Below, piece after piece: positions 43,874 to 52,844 of a DNA stretch of 64,000 bases. The stretch is taken from NCBI RefSeq assembly GCF_030065545.1, contig NZ_JASJNC010000003.1:186001-250000 (forward strand), given 5' to 3'. The notes under the pieces were generated by a model that saw nothing but the letters and a program-made list of their open reading frames with translations, made no database searches and was not told the origin of the DNA. The stretch is from Marinicella marina. GTDB lineage: Bacteria > Pseudomonadota > Gammaproteobacteria > Xanthomonadales > Marinicellaceae. The translations under genes and the position numbers were made by a program. Every line of letters starts with the position of its first letter. The stretch's first letter is position 1.

Positions 43874-46129
43874 TTATTTAAACGCAACACCCGCAGCCAG
43901 CCACTCCTGATGGAGCTCGCTGAACGTGCTTTCATAACGTTGCCAGCGGTTGATTGATTTTTTATAAATGGGTTTTCTGACTTGGTTGACACTGGCGGTT
44001 TTGATGATGTTTTTCTGTCGGTGAAATTGCATACAAGCATCATGCCAGGGCATACCTATGGCGGCTAACATGGCAGCTGTCTGCTGCTTTTGATTGTTCA
44101 CTAATTGTTCGTATTCAACTGTAATTATTCTATCAGGTATGGTTTCATACCAGTGTTTCATCAACCTGTCATACTGAATCACGCGGTGCGCCAGATGCGC
44201 CAGTTGGCTCGACCATTTGATTTTTGCAAACTGAGTCATCCAACAAGAGACTGCCACGTCTCGCACATCTCGCTTGACATGAATGATATGGGCTTGCGGA
44301 AACAACGTCTGGATCCAACCCAGGTGGTTATAATTATCAGGCATTTTATCGACAATTCGTCGCGGTGATATTTGCTCGGTTTTTTCTACCAATAGTTGTA
44401 ATTGTTGCATGTGCCAGGCAGCTATTTCTTGCCTGTTTTCAATACTGATGTGCGATAACACTTGAAACGGAGATGTTACCTTTTGTGTGGTCATATCCAC
44501 CAATTCATGGAAACTCTTGGCTATCAATGATTGTTCACCAACCCCAATGATATCCGGGTGGGCATTGAGAATTTGTTCGGTTAAAGTGGTGCCTGAGCGC
44601 GGCATACCAACAATAAAAACCGGTTGTTCATGCGTTTTCTTCAGGCGCTGTAATTGATCAAAATAATGGCTGTCGAATGTTTCAATAACATCATCAACAA
44701 ACTGTTGATAAGCGGAGTTTTGATAATCCCAGCCTTGTTTGCTTTTCTGCCGCCACTTAAATTCATTGGCTGCACGGATGTGGATCGCAGCCTGGTTGTA
44801 GGCACCTTGACCATCATAATAATATGACAAAGCACTGTTAAGGGATGATTTGGCACCATCCCTCAGTTCTTTGTGCTCAATCAAGTTCTTGATGTGCTGA
44901 GCCAAAGACTCTGAAAGGCGTCCTTTGAGCAGTGTGGCCAAGCCAGTCAAGGCAGGCACACAGTTGGGGTTTTTTTTTAAAGCCAAATTGAATTGGTGTT
45001 CAGCCTGGGCCAATTCTCCACCAGTTTCAAGCGCATTGCCGTAGGCAGCATGAAAACTGGCCTGTTGTGGCACCGCTTTGATGATGTTTTCGTAATCTTG
45101 ATAACAGGCCTGCATTTGTCCCATGTCCATCAAAACCAGCGCCCTGAAACGCTTGGCCTTGATGGAATGAGGAGCCTCATCAAGCACTTGATCTAGCAAC
45201 TCCAATGCTTTATCAGTCAACCCAGCTTCTTTGTAAGTGTGCGCCAAACCAATCTGTGCCGATTCGTTGTTGGCATCGACATCAAGTGCTTTTAAATACC
45301 AGAATTCGGCCTGAGTGTAATCACTGACCTTGAGCCAATTTTCCCCTATACTGACCAATAATGTGACATCATCAGGCATCAGCTCCAAAGCATCAGCAAA
45401 AGCATCCATCGCATCATCATAATGTTCCAGTTCAGACAGACAACGACCATAATTAAGCCATGACAAACCATTCTGTCTGTCCAATTCTACCGCCTTGCGA
45501 CAATGAATCAGAGACTGATTAATGTCGCCAGAGGCCAACAACAAAGGGCCCAGGTTGCAGTGAGCTGCCACATAATCAGGTTTAATCTCAAGCGCTTTTT
45601 GATAGTGGCTTATGGCTGGTTTTTGCTGACCCATCTGTCGCAAACAATCTGCCATGGCCAAGTGGTACTCAGGCTGTGTGACATCTTCTTTAAGCAGTTT
45701 TTTCAAAACTTTGAAGGCCTGTCGATAACGTTTGAGGGACATTTGAGCACAAGCCAAATTGTAATGAGCAGGCTGATAACGTGGACTGATATGAACCGCT
45801 TGCTGCAGTAACTCCACGGCCTCATCAAAACGACCTACCTGCCTCAAAGCCTCAGCATAATTACTCATGTACCTGACGTCATTGGGACAGAGTGAAATGG
45901 CTTTGGCCAAAGGCGCTAAAGACTCAGCTGAATCACCAGCGAGCTGATATGACAGTCCCAACAATTCATGCGCTTCAGCCTCATCAGGGCGGTCTGATAT
46001 CACACGTTTAAGCGCTATTTGGGCCTTTTTATATTTTTTTTGTTGCAGCCATTGAATGTATTGATCTGAGTTAAAGGTGTTTGTCATCAGTGATTTGGTC
46101 ATGAACTGGCTGGAATTATAGCCTAACAT
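43874..46129 (-). CDS. TPR-containing sulfotransferase
   Basis: This 751-residue protein has about ten TPR units between residues 25 and 420 (for example AHYNLACAQMSLKRYRQAFK, AHCNLGPLLLASGDINQSL). The C-terminal sulfotransferase domain begins at FIVGMPRSGTTLTEQIL (PAPS loop, about residue 500). A 3'-phosphate region follows with HVKRDVRDVAVSCWM. Start is ATG 46129; ATGs at 46102 and 46087 are alternatives. There is no signal peptide. The TPR-sulfotransferase fusion is frequent in Lysobacterales, and the acceptor may be a protein bound by the TPRs, by analogy with tyrosylprotein sulfotransferases (inference). Confidence 0.85.
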   Translation of the reverse strand: MLGYNSSQFMTKSLMTNTFNSDQYIQWLQQKKYKKAQIALKRVISDRPDEAEAHELLGLSYQLAGDSAESLAPLAKAISLCPNDVRYMSNYAEALRQVGRFDEAVELLQQAVHISPRYQPAHYNLACAQMSLKRYRQAFKVLKKLLKEDVTQPEYHLAMADCLRQMGQQKPAISHYQKALEIKPDYVAAHCNLGPLLLASGDINQSLIHCRKAVELDRQNGLSWLNYGRCLSELEHYDDAMDAFADALELMPDDVTLLVSIGENWLKVSDYTQAEFWYLKALDVDANNESAQIGLAHTYKEAGLTDKALELLDQVLDEAPHSIKAKRFRALVLMDMGQMQACYQDYENIIKAVPQQASFHAAYGNALETGGELAQAEHQFNLALKKNPNCVPALTGLATLLKGRLSESLAQHIKNLIEHKELRDGAKSSLNSALSYYYDGQGAYNQAAIHIRAANEFKWRQKSKQGWDYQNSAYQQFVDDVIETFDSHYFDQLQRLKKTHEQPVFIVGMPRSGTTLTEQILNAHPDIIGVGEQSLIAKSFHELVDMTTQKVTSPFQVLSHISIENRQEIAAWHMQQLQLLVEKTEQISPRRIVDKMPDNYNHLGWIQTLFPQAHIIHVKRDVRDVAVSCWMTQFAKIKWSSQLAHLAHRVIQYDRLMKHWYETIPDRIITVEYEQLVNNQKQQTAAMLAAIGMPWHDACMQFHRQKNIIKTASVNQVRKPIYKKSINRWQRYESTFSELHQEWLAAGVAFK

Positions 46130-46270
46130 TGATAGTCTCTGAGCTGCAGTCCAACATCGATTAAACTTGAGTTTCTGCTATCATGCACTGGTTAACACAG
46201 ATAAACATTTTTATTGAAGATATTTTTTCATCGTTTCAAAGTGAACATATATTAAGGGAATCACAACCAC

Positions 46271-47125
46271 ATGGTCTTGATAATTACATATTTCAAAGGC
46301 ATGCTGATGGGCATTGCTGATTTGGTACCAGGCGTTTCCGGTGGCACCATCGCGCTGATAACTGGCATTTACCAACGCTTGATCAATGCCATTGCTGCGG
46401 TCAATTTAGCCAACCTTAAGTTGGTTTTATCAGGCAATTTTAAAAAAGCTTGGCAACAGATTGACGGCTGGTTTTTGCTGGCTGTTTTTATCGGCATCAT
46501 CAGTGCAATTTTTCTATTCGCTGGTTTAATTAAGTATTTACTGGCCTCACATGCTGTTTTGACTTGGTCATTCTTCTTCGGTTTAATTTTGGTTTCGGCC
46601 TTGTTACTGATCAAACAAAATCACCCAAGCCATTGGGCCAACAGCATCTTTTTGGTCATCGGTGTGGCGCTTGGTTATGTGCTCAGCACGCAAAACTTGG
46701 GCGCCCTACCTGCTGGACACATCGGCATATTTTTGGCTGGTTGTATTGCTATTTGTGCGATGATTCTACCGGGCATTTCTGGTTCTTTGATACTTATTTT
46801 ATTGGGTAAGTACGTGACATTGGTTAGCGCAGTCGAAGCCAGGGAATGGAGTACTTTGTTGTTGTTCGCCCTGGGTTGTCTGGTTGGTTTGTTGATTTTT
46901 TCTAGGTTGTTGAAATGGTTGTTGGCACGTCATTATAAGGCCACCATGTTCACCCTGGCAGGTTTGATGCTGGGCACCTTATTCAGGGTCTGGCCCTGGC
47001 ACGTTGCAGCCATTAAAATTTCACCATTGAATCACCCTGAACCGCAACTGGCCCTGTCATTGTTATTGATGGTATTGGCCGGTGTTTTGGTTTGGCTGTT
47101 ATTTAAACTTGATCAAAAAAAATAA
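46271..47125 (+). CDS. DUF368 family undecaprenyl-phosphate transporter (PopT-like)
   Basis: The product has 284 residues with about eight membrane segments. Two inverted half-repeats each carry the DUF368 signature: GIADLVPGVSGGTIALITG (about residues 14-32) and CAMILPGISGSLILILLG (about 161-178). DUF368 proteins (PopT) recycle undecaprenyl phosphate across the inner membrane, sustaining peptidoglycan and glycan synthesis. Start is ATG 46271, with AAGGGAA upstream. Confidence 0.85.
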   Translation: MVLIITYFKGMLMGIADLVPGVSGGTIALITGIYQRLINAIAAVNLANLKLVLSGNFKKAWQQIDGWFLLAVFIGIISAIFLFAGLIKYLLASHAVLTWSFFFGLILVSALLLIKQNHPSHWANSIFLVIGVALGYVLSTQNLGALPAGHIGIFLAGCIAICAMILPGISGSLILILLGKYVTLVSAVEAREWSTLLLFALGCLVGLLIFSRLLKWLLARHYKATMFTLAGLMLGTLFRVWPWHVAAIKISPLNHPEPQLALSLLLMVLAGVLVWLLFKLDQKK

Positions 47126-47149
47126 TTCAATTTACATTTGACTACTTAA

Positions 47150-47167
47150 AGACTACTGATGTAGTCT
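47150..47167 (+). promoter_or_regulatory. BlaI/MecI-type operator dyad
   Basis: AGACTAC-TGAT-GTAGTCT is a perfect 7-bp inverted repeat ending 28 bp before the blaI-like ATG. BlaI/MecI operators are dyads built around TACA/TGTA or GACTACA-like halves. A further GACTAC half site is at 47140-47145. A TTTACA (47131-47136) could be the -35, placing the dyad over the -10. This suggests autorepression. Confidence 0.65.
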
Positions 47168-47194
47168 ATAGGCAATTTCTCAATAAATGTTGCC

Positions 47195-47563
47195 ATGAAA
47201 GTTGCAGATACTGAATTAATCATCCTCAAAATACTGTGGTCAGAATCCCCTTTGACCATTGGACAGATCATCAGTCGTGCCCAACAAAACAATGAATGGC
47301 ACGAAAATACCATCAAAACCATAGTGACCCGGCTGTTTAAAAAAGCACTGGTTGGACGTGTCAAAGACGGTAAACAGTTTTTCTATTCGCCCATCATCCA
47401 GCAAGAACAAGTGGTCACGCAAGCATCAAATTCCCTGCTTGACAGATTTTTTGGCGGCAAGCTTTCTCCTCTCGTTGCTCACTTTGCTGAAAAGGAAAAT
47501 ATCAGCGAGCAAGACATTGCTGAGATTGAACAAATCCTTGATAAGATGAAGAAAAATGATTGA
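47195..47563 (+). CDS. BlaI/MecI/CopY-family transcriptional repressor
   Basis: This 122-residue winged-helix protein starts MKVADTELIILKILWSES, the family start, followed by the recognition region NTIKTIVTRLFKKALVGRVKDG. The C-terminal dimer helices end with ISEQDIAEIEQILDKMKK. In known systems, the repressor is cleaved after the cognate M56 sensor is activated. It overlaps the sensor gene by 8 nt. No beta-lactamase gene is in the window, so the target is not antibiotic resistance on present evidence. Confidence 0.92.
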   Translation: MKVADTELIILKILWSESPLTIGQIISRAQQNNEWHENTIKTIVTRLFKKALVGRVKDGKQFFYSPIIQQEQVVTQASNSLLDRFFGGKLSPLVAHFAEKENISEQDIAEIEQILDKMKKND

Positions 47564-48722
47564 TTGGCTTTATGAAAGTACATTAGACATCAGTATTTTG
47601 ATCGTCATCATTTTATTGATCAGAAATCCTGTCAGGCGTTTGTTGGGGGCACACGTCAGCTATTGGTTGTGGTCATTGCCTTTGCTGCGGATTATCTTTT
47701 CAAATAAGTTTGAACGCCCTGAAGTCATTACCAAGTACTTAAATGTACCTGAAACAGATGACCTCATACCTACTTACACCAGTCCAATTCAACCCAGCGA
47801 CATTCAAATAGATATGTTGGCAGTTATCTGGCTCACAGGCATGTGCATGTGGGGGTTGTTTAAGTTAATTCAAAACATCAAGTTCAAATCCCTGTTACAT
47901 GAATACGCTGATAACATATCAGTTAAGGATTTGCTTACAACTGACTTGTTAAAAAACCTCAGCAACGACATACAATTCAAGCATTGTGCAGCGATCGAAG
48001 GTCCCTTAATTACTGGTTTAGTTAAGCCAACTATCTATTTACCGAAGGACTTTTTCCACATTTATGATGAACAACAACGTCTACACATTCTTCAACACGA
48101 ATTAACACATGCCAAGAGAAAGGATTTATGGGCGCAGTTCATGGCTGAAATGTTTAAAACCATATTCTGGTTTAATCCACTGGTACACATTGCATGGCAT
48201 AAATTTCAGCAAGATCAAGAGATGGCCTGTGACCACCAAGTCTTAAAACATGCAGACAGCCAGACTCGCATCGCTTATGGTCAAACTTTATGCAAGGGCC
48301 TCAGCGCCCTGCTAACACCGAATTCGTTAACATTTTTTAATCACAAACATGAACGATTCATTATGTTGTCAAAACATAAGAACAGCCTGTTTATTTCTCT
48401 CTCAGGCCTCATTATTATTACCTTAATCGCTTATCTCACATTGACTGAAACAAATGTGTCATTTACAGACAAAAGCTCTGAAACCAATGGACAATTAATC
48501 AGTTATGAGTTCAAGGAAATACCGCTTACATCGATAGCTTTTTTGCTAGCAGATGCATCTGGAGGGGTAGAAAATTTTCAAAATTTGAACTTGCTCAATG
48601 GCATAACAATTACAGCGAAAGCTGATCAAGTTTATGCTTTTGACTTCTTCGATCAACTACTGAAAGACCACCAAATAAAAGTCACTCGCGATGGCAAAGA
48701 CTGGCGGTTTTCAACAACATAA
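47556..48722 (+). CDS. BlaR1/MecR1-type M56 peptidase sensor with a novel-looking C-terminal domain
   Basis: This 388-residue membrane metalloprotease has hydrophobic segments near 8-22, 33-48, 88-105 and 278-297. The zinc motif is LQHELTHAKRKDL (HELTH at 181-185), with a downstream third ligand in QDQEMACDHQVL. Instead of the penicillin-binding sensor of BlaR1, the periplasmic tail (about 312-388) is a small domain, QLISYEFKEIPLTSIAFLL through FDFFDQLLKDHQIKVT. Its pattern resembles STN / secretin N0 domains (F-x-x-[IL]-x-L-x-x-[IV]... G... FF--LL). The same domain makes up the exported protein encoded next. Proposed role: sense an unknown periplasmic cue and cleave the repressor (inference). 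Confidence 0.85.
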   Translation: MIDWLYESTLDISILIVIILLIRNPVRRLLGAHVSYWLWSLPLLRIIFSNKFERPEVITKYLNVPETDDLIPTYTSPIQPSDIQIDMLAVIWLTGMCMWGLFKLIQNIKFKSLLHEYADNISVKDLLTTDLLKNLSNDIQFKHCAAIEGPLITGLVKPTIYLPKDFFHIYDEQQRLHILQHELTHAKRKDLWAQFMAEMFKTIFWFNPLVHIAWHKFQQDQEMACDHQVLKHADSQTRIAYGQTLCKGLSALLTPNSLTFFNHKHERFIMLSKHKNSLFISLSGLIIITLIAYLTLTETNVSFTDKSSETNGQLISYEFKEIPLTSIAFLLADASGGVENFQNLNLLNGITITAKADQVYAFDFFDQLLKDHQIKVTRDGKDWRFSTT

Positions 48723-48767
48723 GTCTTTTCAATTATTTATATCTCACTCAATCAAGGAGTATCTTTT

Positions 48768-49118
48768 ATGCTAAAAACATTTAAAAACCTAAACATCAAA
48801 ACAAGCTTGTTAACTCTTGGTTTAATCGCCAGTTATTCAACTATGGCTGAAATACCTGAAAATCCCGTCTGTGATGATGCAGGCGAAGGCGATCAACTGG
48901 TCAGTTACCACTTCAATGACATAGACCTGGCATCAGTGATGATGCTTGTCGGTAATGCTGCTTCTAAAGAAATCAAAGGCATGGAATTACTGCAAGGGAA
49001 GAAAGTCTCATCATCAGCAAATTGTGTTGATACAGTTGAGTTTGCGGTGGCGTTGTTGTTGGTTAACGGATTTGAATTGAACCCCGATGGAGATAAGTGG
49101 GTCATCACAAAATCTTGA
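48768..49118 (+). CDS. Exported STN/N0-like single-domain protein, paralogous to the sensor tail
   Basis: This 116-residue protein has a signal peptide ending near YSTMA (residue 27), with a strong ribosome site (AAGGAG) before the ATG. The mature domain (42-114) aligns with the C-terminal domain of the upstream M56 sensor: QLVSYHFNDIDLASVMMLV versus QLISYEFKEIPLTSIAFLL, then a GK/G-I-T-I beta segment, a helix (EFAVALLLVNG versus FDFFDQLLKD) and a final D-G-D-K-W-V-I versus D-G-K-D-W-R-F. Cys35 and Cys86 may form a disulfide. It may be the ligand, decoy or output of the system. The function is unknown. Confidence 0.7.
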   Translation: MLKTFKNLNIKTSLLTLGLIASYSTMAEIPENPVCDDAGEGDQLVSYHFNDIDLASVMMLVGNAASKEIKGMELLQGKKVSSSANCVDTVEFAVALLLVNGFELNPDGDKWVITKS

Positions 49119-49133
49119 TTCAAGCCAATATCA

Positions 49134-49206
49134 TTGAATGACACAAATCATACTAATTGAGATCAGCCTAATTAACCAGGTTGATTGTATTTAAAATGTC
49201 ATTCAA
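49134..49206. other. Nested hairpin between the BlaIR-like operon and sbcB
   Basis: The outer arms TTGAATGACA (49134-49143) and TGTCATTCAA (49197-49206) are perfect. Inside them ATCAGCCT and AGGTTGAT (about 49161-49184) pair with one G-U. No U-tract follows, so it is not a classical terminator. It could be an end structure of the upstream operon or a leader of sbcB. Confidence 0.45.
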
Positions 49207-49262
49207 GTAGGGTGAGCTTTCATTATAATAATCAAAGTTCACCAATTTAATAGAGGGACAGA

Positions 49263-50678
49263 TTGAAAACATTTTACTGGTATGACTTAGAAACTTTTGG
49301 CATCAACACCCGTTACGACCGCATTGCACAATTTGCTGGTATCCGCACCGATGAACAACTGAATCCCATTGGTGAAGCTGACATGTTTTATTGTCAGCCC
49401 ACTTATGACTATTTACCTGACCCATCGAGTTGTTTGGTCACTGGCATCACACCACAATTGTGTCAGCAAAAAGGCTTGCCAGAGTTTGAATTCGCCGCCA
49501 AAGTGCATGAAATTTTGAGTACCGAAAAAACCTGTGGCGTGGGTTATAACAGCATCCGCTTTGATGATGAGTGCGTGCGCTCATTGTTTTACCGCAATTT
49601 ATACGACCCATACCAACGCGAATACCTGAATGGCAACAGCCGCTGGGATTTGATTGACACCGTCAGAGCCACTTATGCCCTGCGCCCAGATGGCATCGAA
49701 TGGCCCATGCACGAACCCGGCAAGCCCAGTTTCAGACTGGAGCAATTGACCCAAGCCAATGGCCTGTCTCACCAGGCGGCACACGATGCTTTGTCTGATG
49801 TAGAGGCCACCATACAAATGGCCAAGTTGATTAAGGATAAACAACCCAAACTGTTTGAATTTGCACTGAAAATGCGTCACAAAGACACCGTTCGTAGTTT
49901 ATTGAATTGGCAGTTATTACAACCTGTCGTTCACGTTTCCAATAAGATTCCTGCTGAGCGCGGCTGTCTGGCCTTGATGGTGCCTTTGGCGATTCATCCA
50001 CACAATAAAAACGGCATCATTTGTTATGATTTATACCATGATCCAACTGACTTATTGCATCTTGACGTTGACGAGATTCAAGATCGCTTGTATACACCCA
50101 AAGCAGATTTACCTGAAGGGCTAGAACGGGTTCACTTAAAAACCATACACCTCAACAAAGCACCATTTGTTTCACCCATCTCTGTGTTAAAGGGGGTTGA
50201 CTTGGCGCGCATTGGTTTTGACTATGAACGCTGCCAAAAACACTTGGAACAAATCAAAGCAAGCAGCGGTTTGGCACAAAAAGCCGCAGCAGTATTTGAC
50301 CAGCCATTTGATTCGGCCATCGATGATGTGGATGAAATGATTTACTCAGGTTTTTTCAGTTTCAAAGAACGAGCCAGACTGGAATCAATCAGACAATCAG
50401 CGGTTGATGACATACCCTGGGAGACAGACGATTTCAGTGATCCCCGTGCTGCCACATTAATTCAACGCTACAAAGCACGTAATTTCCCAGAATCACTCAA
50501 CACAGAACAACAAAACATGTGGAGGGCAGATGCAGAACAGCGTTTAGAGACCCGTTTCGGTGAAGCATTTGAGTTGTGGTTCAATCACCTGAATCAATTG
50601 AGAGAAAACACCAACGACAGCAAAGCATTCAAGATTTTAGATGCTGTCGAACAGCACGTTTTGGATAAAAACTTCTGA
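49263..50678 (+). CDS. sbcB: Exodeoxyribonuclease I
   Basis: The product has 471 residues (475 in E. coli). The TTG start at 49263 is supported by AGAGGGA just upstream and by the family N-terminus FYWYDLETFGINTRYDRIAQ. DEDD exonuclease residues appear in YDLETFG, GYNSIRFDDECVRSLFYRN and AAHDALSDVEATI. SH3-like and helical domains follow. It degrades single-stranded DNA 3'-to-5' in recombination and repair. It is monocistronic. Confidence 0.94.
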   Translation: MKTFYWYDLETFGINTRYDRIAQFAGIRTDEQLNPIGEADMFYCQPTYDYLPDPSSCLVTGITPQLCQQKGLPEFEFAAKVHEILSTEKTCGVGYNSIRFDDECVRSLFYRNLYDPYQREYLNGNSRWDLIDTVRATYALRPDGIEWPMHEPGKPSFRLEQLTQANGLSHQAAHDALSDVEATIQMAKLIKDKQPKLFEFALKMRHKDTVRSLLNWQLLQPVVHVSNKIPAERGCLALMVPLAIHPHNKNGIICYDLYHDPTDLLHLDVDEIQDRLYTPKADLPEGLERVHLKTIHLNKAPFVSPISVLKGVDLARIGFDYERCQKHLEQIKASSGLAQKAAAVFDQPFDSAIDDVDEMIYSGFFSFKERARLESIRQSAVDDIPWETDDFSDPRAATLIQRYKARNFPESLNTEQQNMWRADAEQRLETRFGEAFELWFNHLNQLRENTNDSKAFKILDAVEQHVLDKNF

Positions 50679-50706
50679 ATAACAGTTTAATCAGTTGAAT
50701 GAAGTT

Positions 50707-51105
50707 TTATTGTATGGGTGGCGTCCTTTGCACCTCATCAGGTAAGTTGGCGCGAAAATTTCTTCTGACCAAAGTCATGAATACACGGATGGCAACGTAC
50801 ATGATGAAGCCAACAGCAATGGCATAAATACCCCAGTGATCTAATAACACGATAGGCACAGCGGATTCGATGCCTTTGATATAGTCCCACAGCATGGGTA
50901 GGGCACCAATCATGGTGATGGTCATGGCAACATAGCTGAACATGCGAAGTTTGTACATGCGATCACGAAACAGACGACGTTGAAACAGTTTAATTTGTTC
51001 CGGATCGGCTTGCGCCTCTGGGTCTTTGCTGTAACCACAACTCGGGCAGACTTTGGCCACAGATGAAATCTTAGTGCGACAAGCTGGACAATTAATTAAA
51101 GCCAT
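50707..51105 (-). CDS. Zinc-ribbon two-span membrane protein
   Basis: The product has 132 residues. The N-terminal zinc ribbon has C-P-A-C ... C-P-S-C-G (residues 6-23). A basic stretch (LFQRRLFRDRMYKLRM) and two membrane helices (about 57-77 and 90-112) follow. Function is unknown. It is divergent from the pyruvate kinase gene. Confidence 0.68.
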   Translation of the reverse strand: MALINCPACRTKISSVAKVCPSCGYSKDPEAQADPEQIKLFQRRLFRDRMYKLRMFSYVAMTITMIGALPMLWDYIKGIESAVPIVLLDHWGIYAIAVGFIMYVAIRVFMTLVRRNFRANLPDEVQRTPPIQ

Positions 51106-51206
51106 AACAACTCCTATGGGAATATTTTTTCATGAATTATAACAATTCCTACATGAAATATTCATCAAGAATGATTATCATAGCTTGATACAACAACCAC
51201 AAAACC

Positions 51207-52628
51207 ATGAAAAGAAAAACCAAAATTGTCGCCACCATGGGCCCTGCAAGCCAAGCCCCCGAACAAATCAAAGCCTTGATCGAAGCAGGGGTCAATGTGT
51301 TTCGACTGAATTTCTCGCACGGCACTGCAGCTGACCACAAACGCAATGTCGACAACATCAGAACGGTGGCAAAGGAACTGGGGCAAATAGTTGGTATCCT
51401 ACAAGACCTCCAGGGCCCAAAAATCAGGGTAGGTACTTTTACCAACGGCCCAATCAAATTACAAATGGGCCAAAATTTTGCCTTACATGCTGACAATGAT
51501 TATGCGGGAGACGAAGCGGGGGTCGGCATCAGCTATAACAATTTACACCGCGATGTTCAAGCCAAGGATTTGCTGTTGTTGGATGACGGCAAGTTGGTTT
51601 TAGTGGTCACAGCAGTGGTCGATGAAATCATTCATACCAAGGTTAAAAGAGGCGGCGAATTGAGCAACAACAAAGGCATCAATGTGCCCGGAGCCGATTT
51701 AAGTATAGCTGCTGTCACCGAGAAAGACATTGCCGATATTGCAATCGGCGCTGAACTTGATGTCGACTGGGTGGCCTTGAGCTTTGTGCGCAACCGCAAT
51801 GACTTGCTATTGGCCAAGCACCACCTGGCATTAAACAACTCAAATGCCAAATTAATGGCAAAAATTGAAAAGCCAGGTGCGGTAAGGAACTACAAAGAAA
51901 TACTCAGGGAAGCCGATGGCATCATGGTTGCTCGTGGCGACTTGGGCGTTGAATTATCAGCTGAAAAAGTGCCAATGCTGCAAAAACGCTTGATCAGAAA
52001 AGCCCGTCAGAAAGGCAAACCCGTAATCACAGCGACTCAAATGCTTGAGTCCATGATAGATCAAGCGATACCAACTAGAGCTGAAGCCAACGACGTGGCC
52101 AATGCCATTTTTGATGGCACCGATGCGGTGATGTTATCGGCTGAGACAGCTATGGGTAGTTTCCCAATTGAAGCGGTCAAGACTATGGACAGCATTGCAG
52201 CAACGGTAGAAACCGATAATGACTATCGCAAGCGCATGATTGAGCGTAAATTCAAAGCTGAGAAGAACACCCCTGATGCGGTGTCTTCAGCAGCCTGTCA
52301 TATTGCTCGTACGCTGGCAGCAGAAGTCATGTGTTGTTTCTCCAGTTCTGGGGCCACCGCTTTGCGGGTGGCTCGTAATCGCATACATACTGATGTGATT
52401 GCCATCTCACCCTCGACCAAATCATGTCATCAGTTAACGGTCTCATGGGGCATCAATCCGGTGCTCAGCAATGATGCAACCAGCACCGATGAGATGGTTG
52501 AAATTGCCAACCGTGTCATTACCGAGCACAAAATGGCGCAACCAGGTGATCAATTTGTCATCACTGCGGGTGTGCCCTTTGGCTTCTCTGGCACCACCAA
52601 TTTGATTCGGGTAGAAACACTTGCTTGA
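51207..52628 (+). CDS. pyk: Pyruvate kinase
   Basis: The product has 473 residues. The start RKTKIVATMGPASQAPEQI and the signature IMVARGDLGVEL are clear. Substrate and metal residues lie in KIEKPGAV, and TRAEANDVANAIFDGTDAVM covers the phosphate-binding region. It converts phosphoenolpyruvate and ADP to pyruvate and ATP in the last step of glycolysis. It closely matches the PykA type in length. A TTTCATG/CATGAAA repeat lies in the upstream divergent region (51128-51158). Confidence 0.96.
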   Translation: MKRKTKIVATMGPASQAPEQIKALIEAGVNVFRLNFSHGTAADHKRNVDNIRTVAKELGQIVGILQDLQGPKIRVGTFTNGPIKLQMGQNFALHADNDYAGDEAGVGISYNNLHRDVQAKDLLLLDDGKLVLVVTAVVDEIIHTKVKRGGELSNNKGINVPGADLSIAAVTEKDIADIAIGAELDVDWVALSFVRNRNDLLLAKHHLALNNSNAKLMAKIEKPGAVRNYKEILREADGIMVARGDLGVELSAEKVPMLQKRLIRKARQKGKPVITATQMLESMIDQAIPTRAEANDVANAIFDGTDAVMLSAETAMGSFPIEAVKTMDSIAATVETDNDYRKRMIERKFKAEKNTPDAVSSAACHIARTLAAEVMCCFSSSGATALRVARNRIHTDVIAISPSTKSCHQLTVSWGINPVLSNDATSTDEMVEIANRVITEHKMAQPGDQFVITAGVPFGFSGTTNLIRVETLA

Positions 52629-52766
52629 GTGAATACTTCAATTCAATTTTAAGTTGTACCAAAAATGGCATCATTGCAGCATGCTACTGATTGATTGTAG
52701 CAGCACAAATTGGCTACCCTCATACTTTCAATTATCAGCAGTTTATGAGTCCAAATTTCACAAAAT

Positions 52767-52786
52767 TACCACTCACCTCAGTGGTA
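52767..52786. repeat. 7-bp inverted repeat upstream of moxR
   Basis: TACCACT and AGTGGTA (52767-52773, 52780-52786) are perfect arms around CACCTC, 59 bp before the moxR ATG. A second hairpin, TGCTAC/GTAGCA, is at 52682-52702, after pyk. Both lack T-runs. They could be operators or RNA structures. Confidence 0.4.
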
Positions 52787-52844
52787 TCATAGTGACTTAA
52801 TAAAATACAGAAACAGTCTACCATTCAAACCCGGTCAACCAAAG

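Noticed and set aside
47195-49118. Beta-lactam resistance regulation by the BlaI/BlaR1-like genes
   Set aside because: The sensor lacks a penicillin-binding domain (no STYK/SxN/KTG set) and no beta-lactamase gene is in the window.
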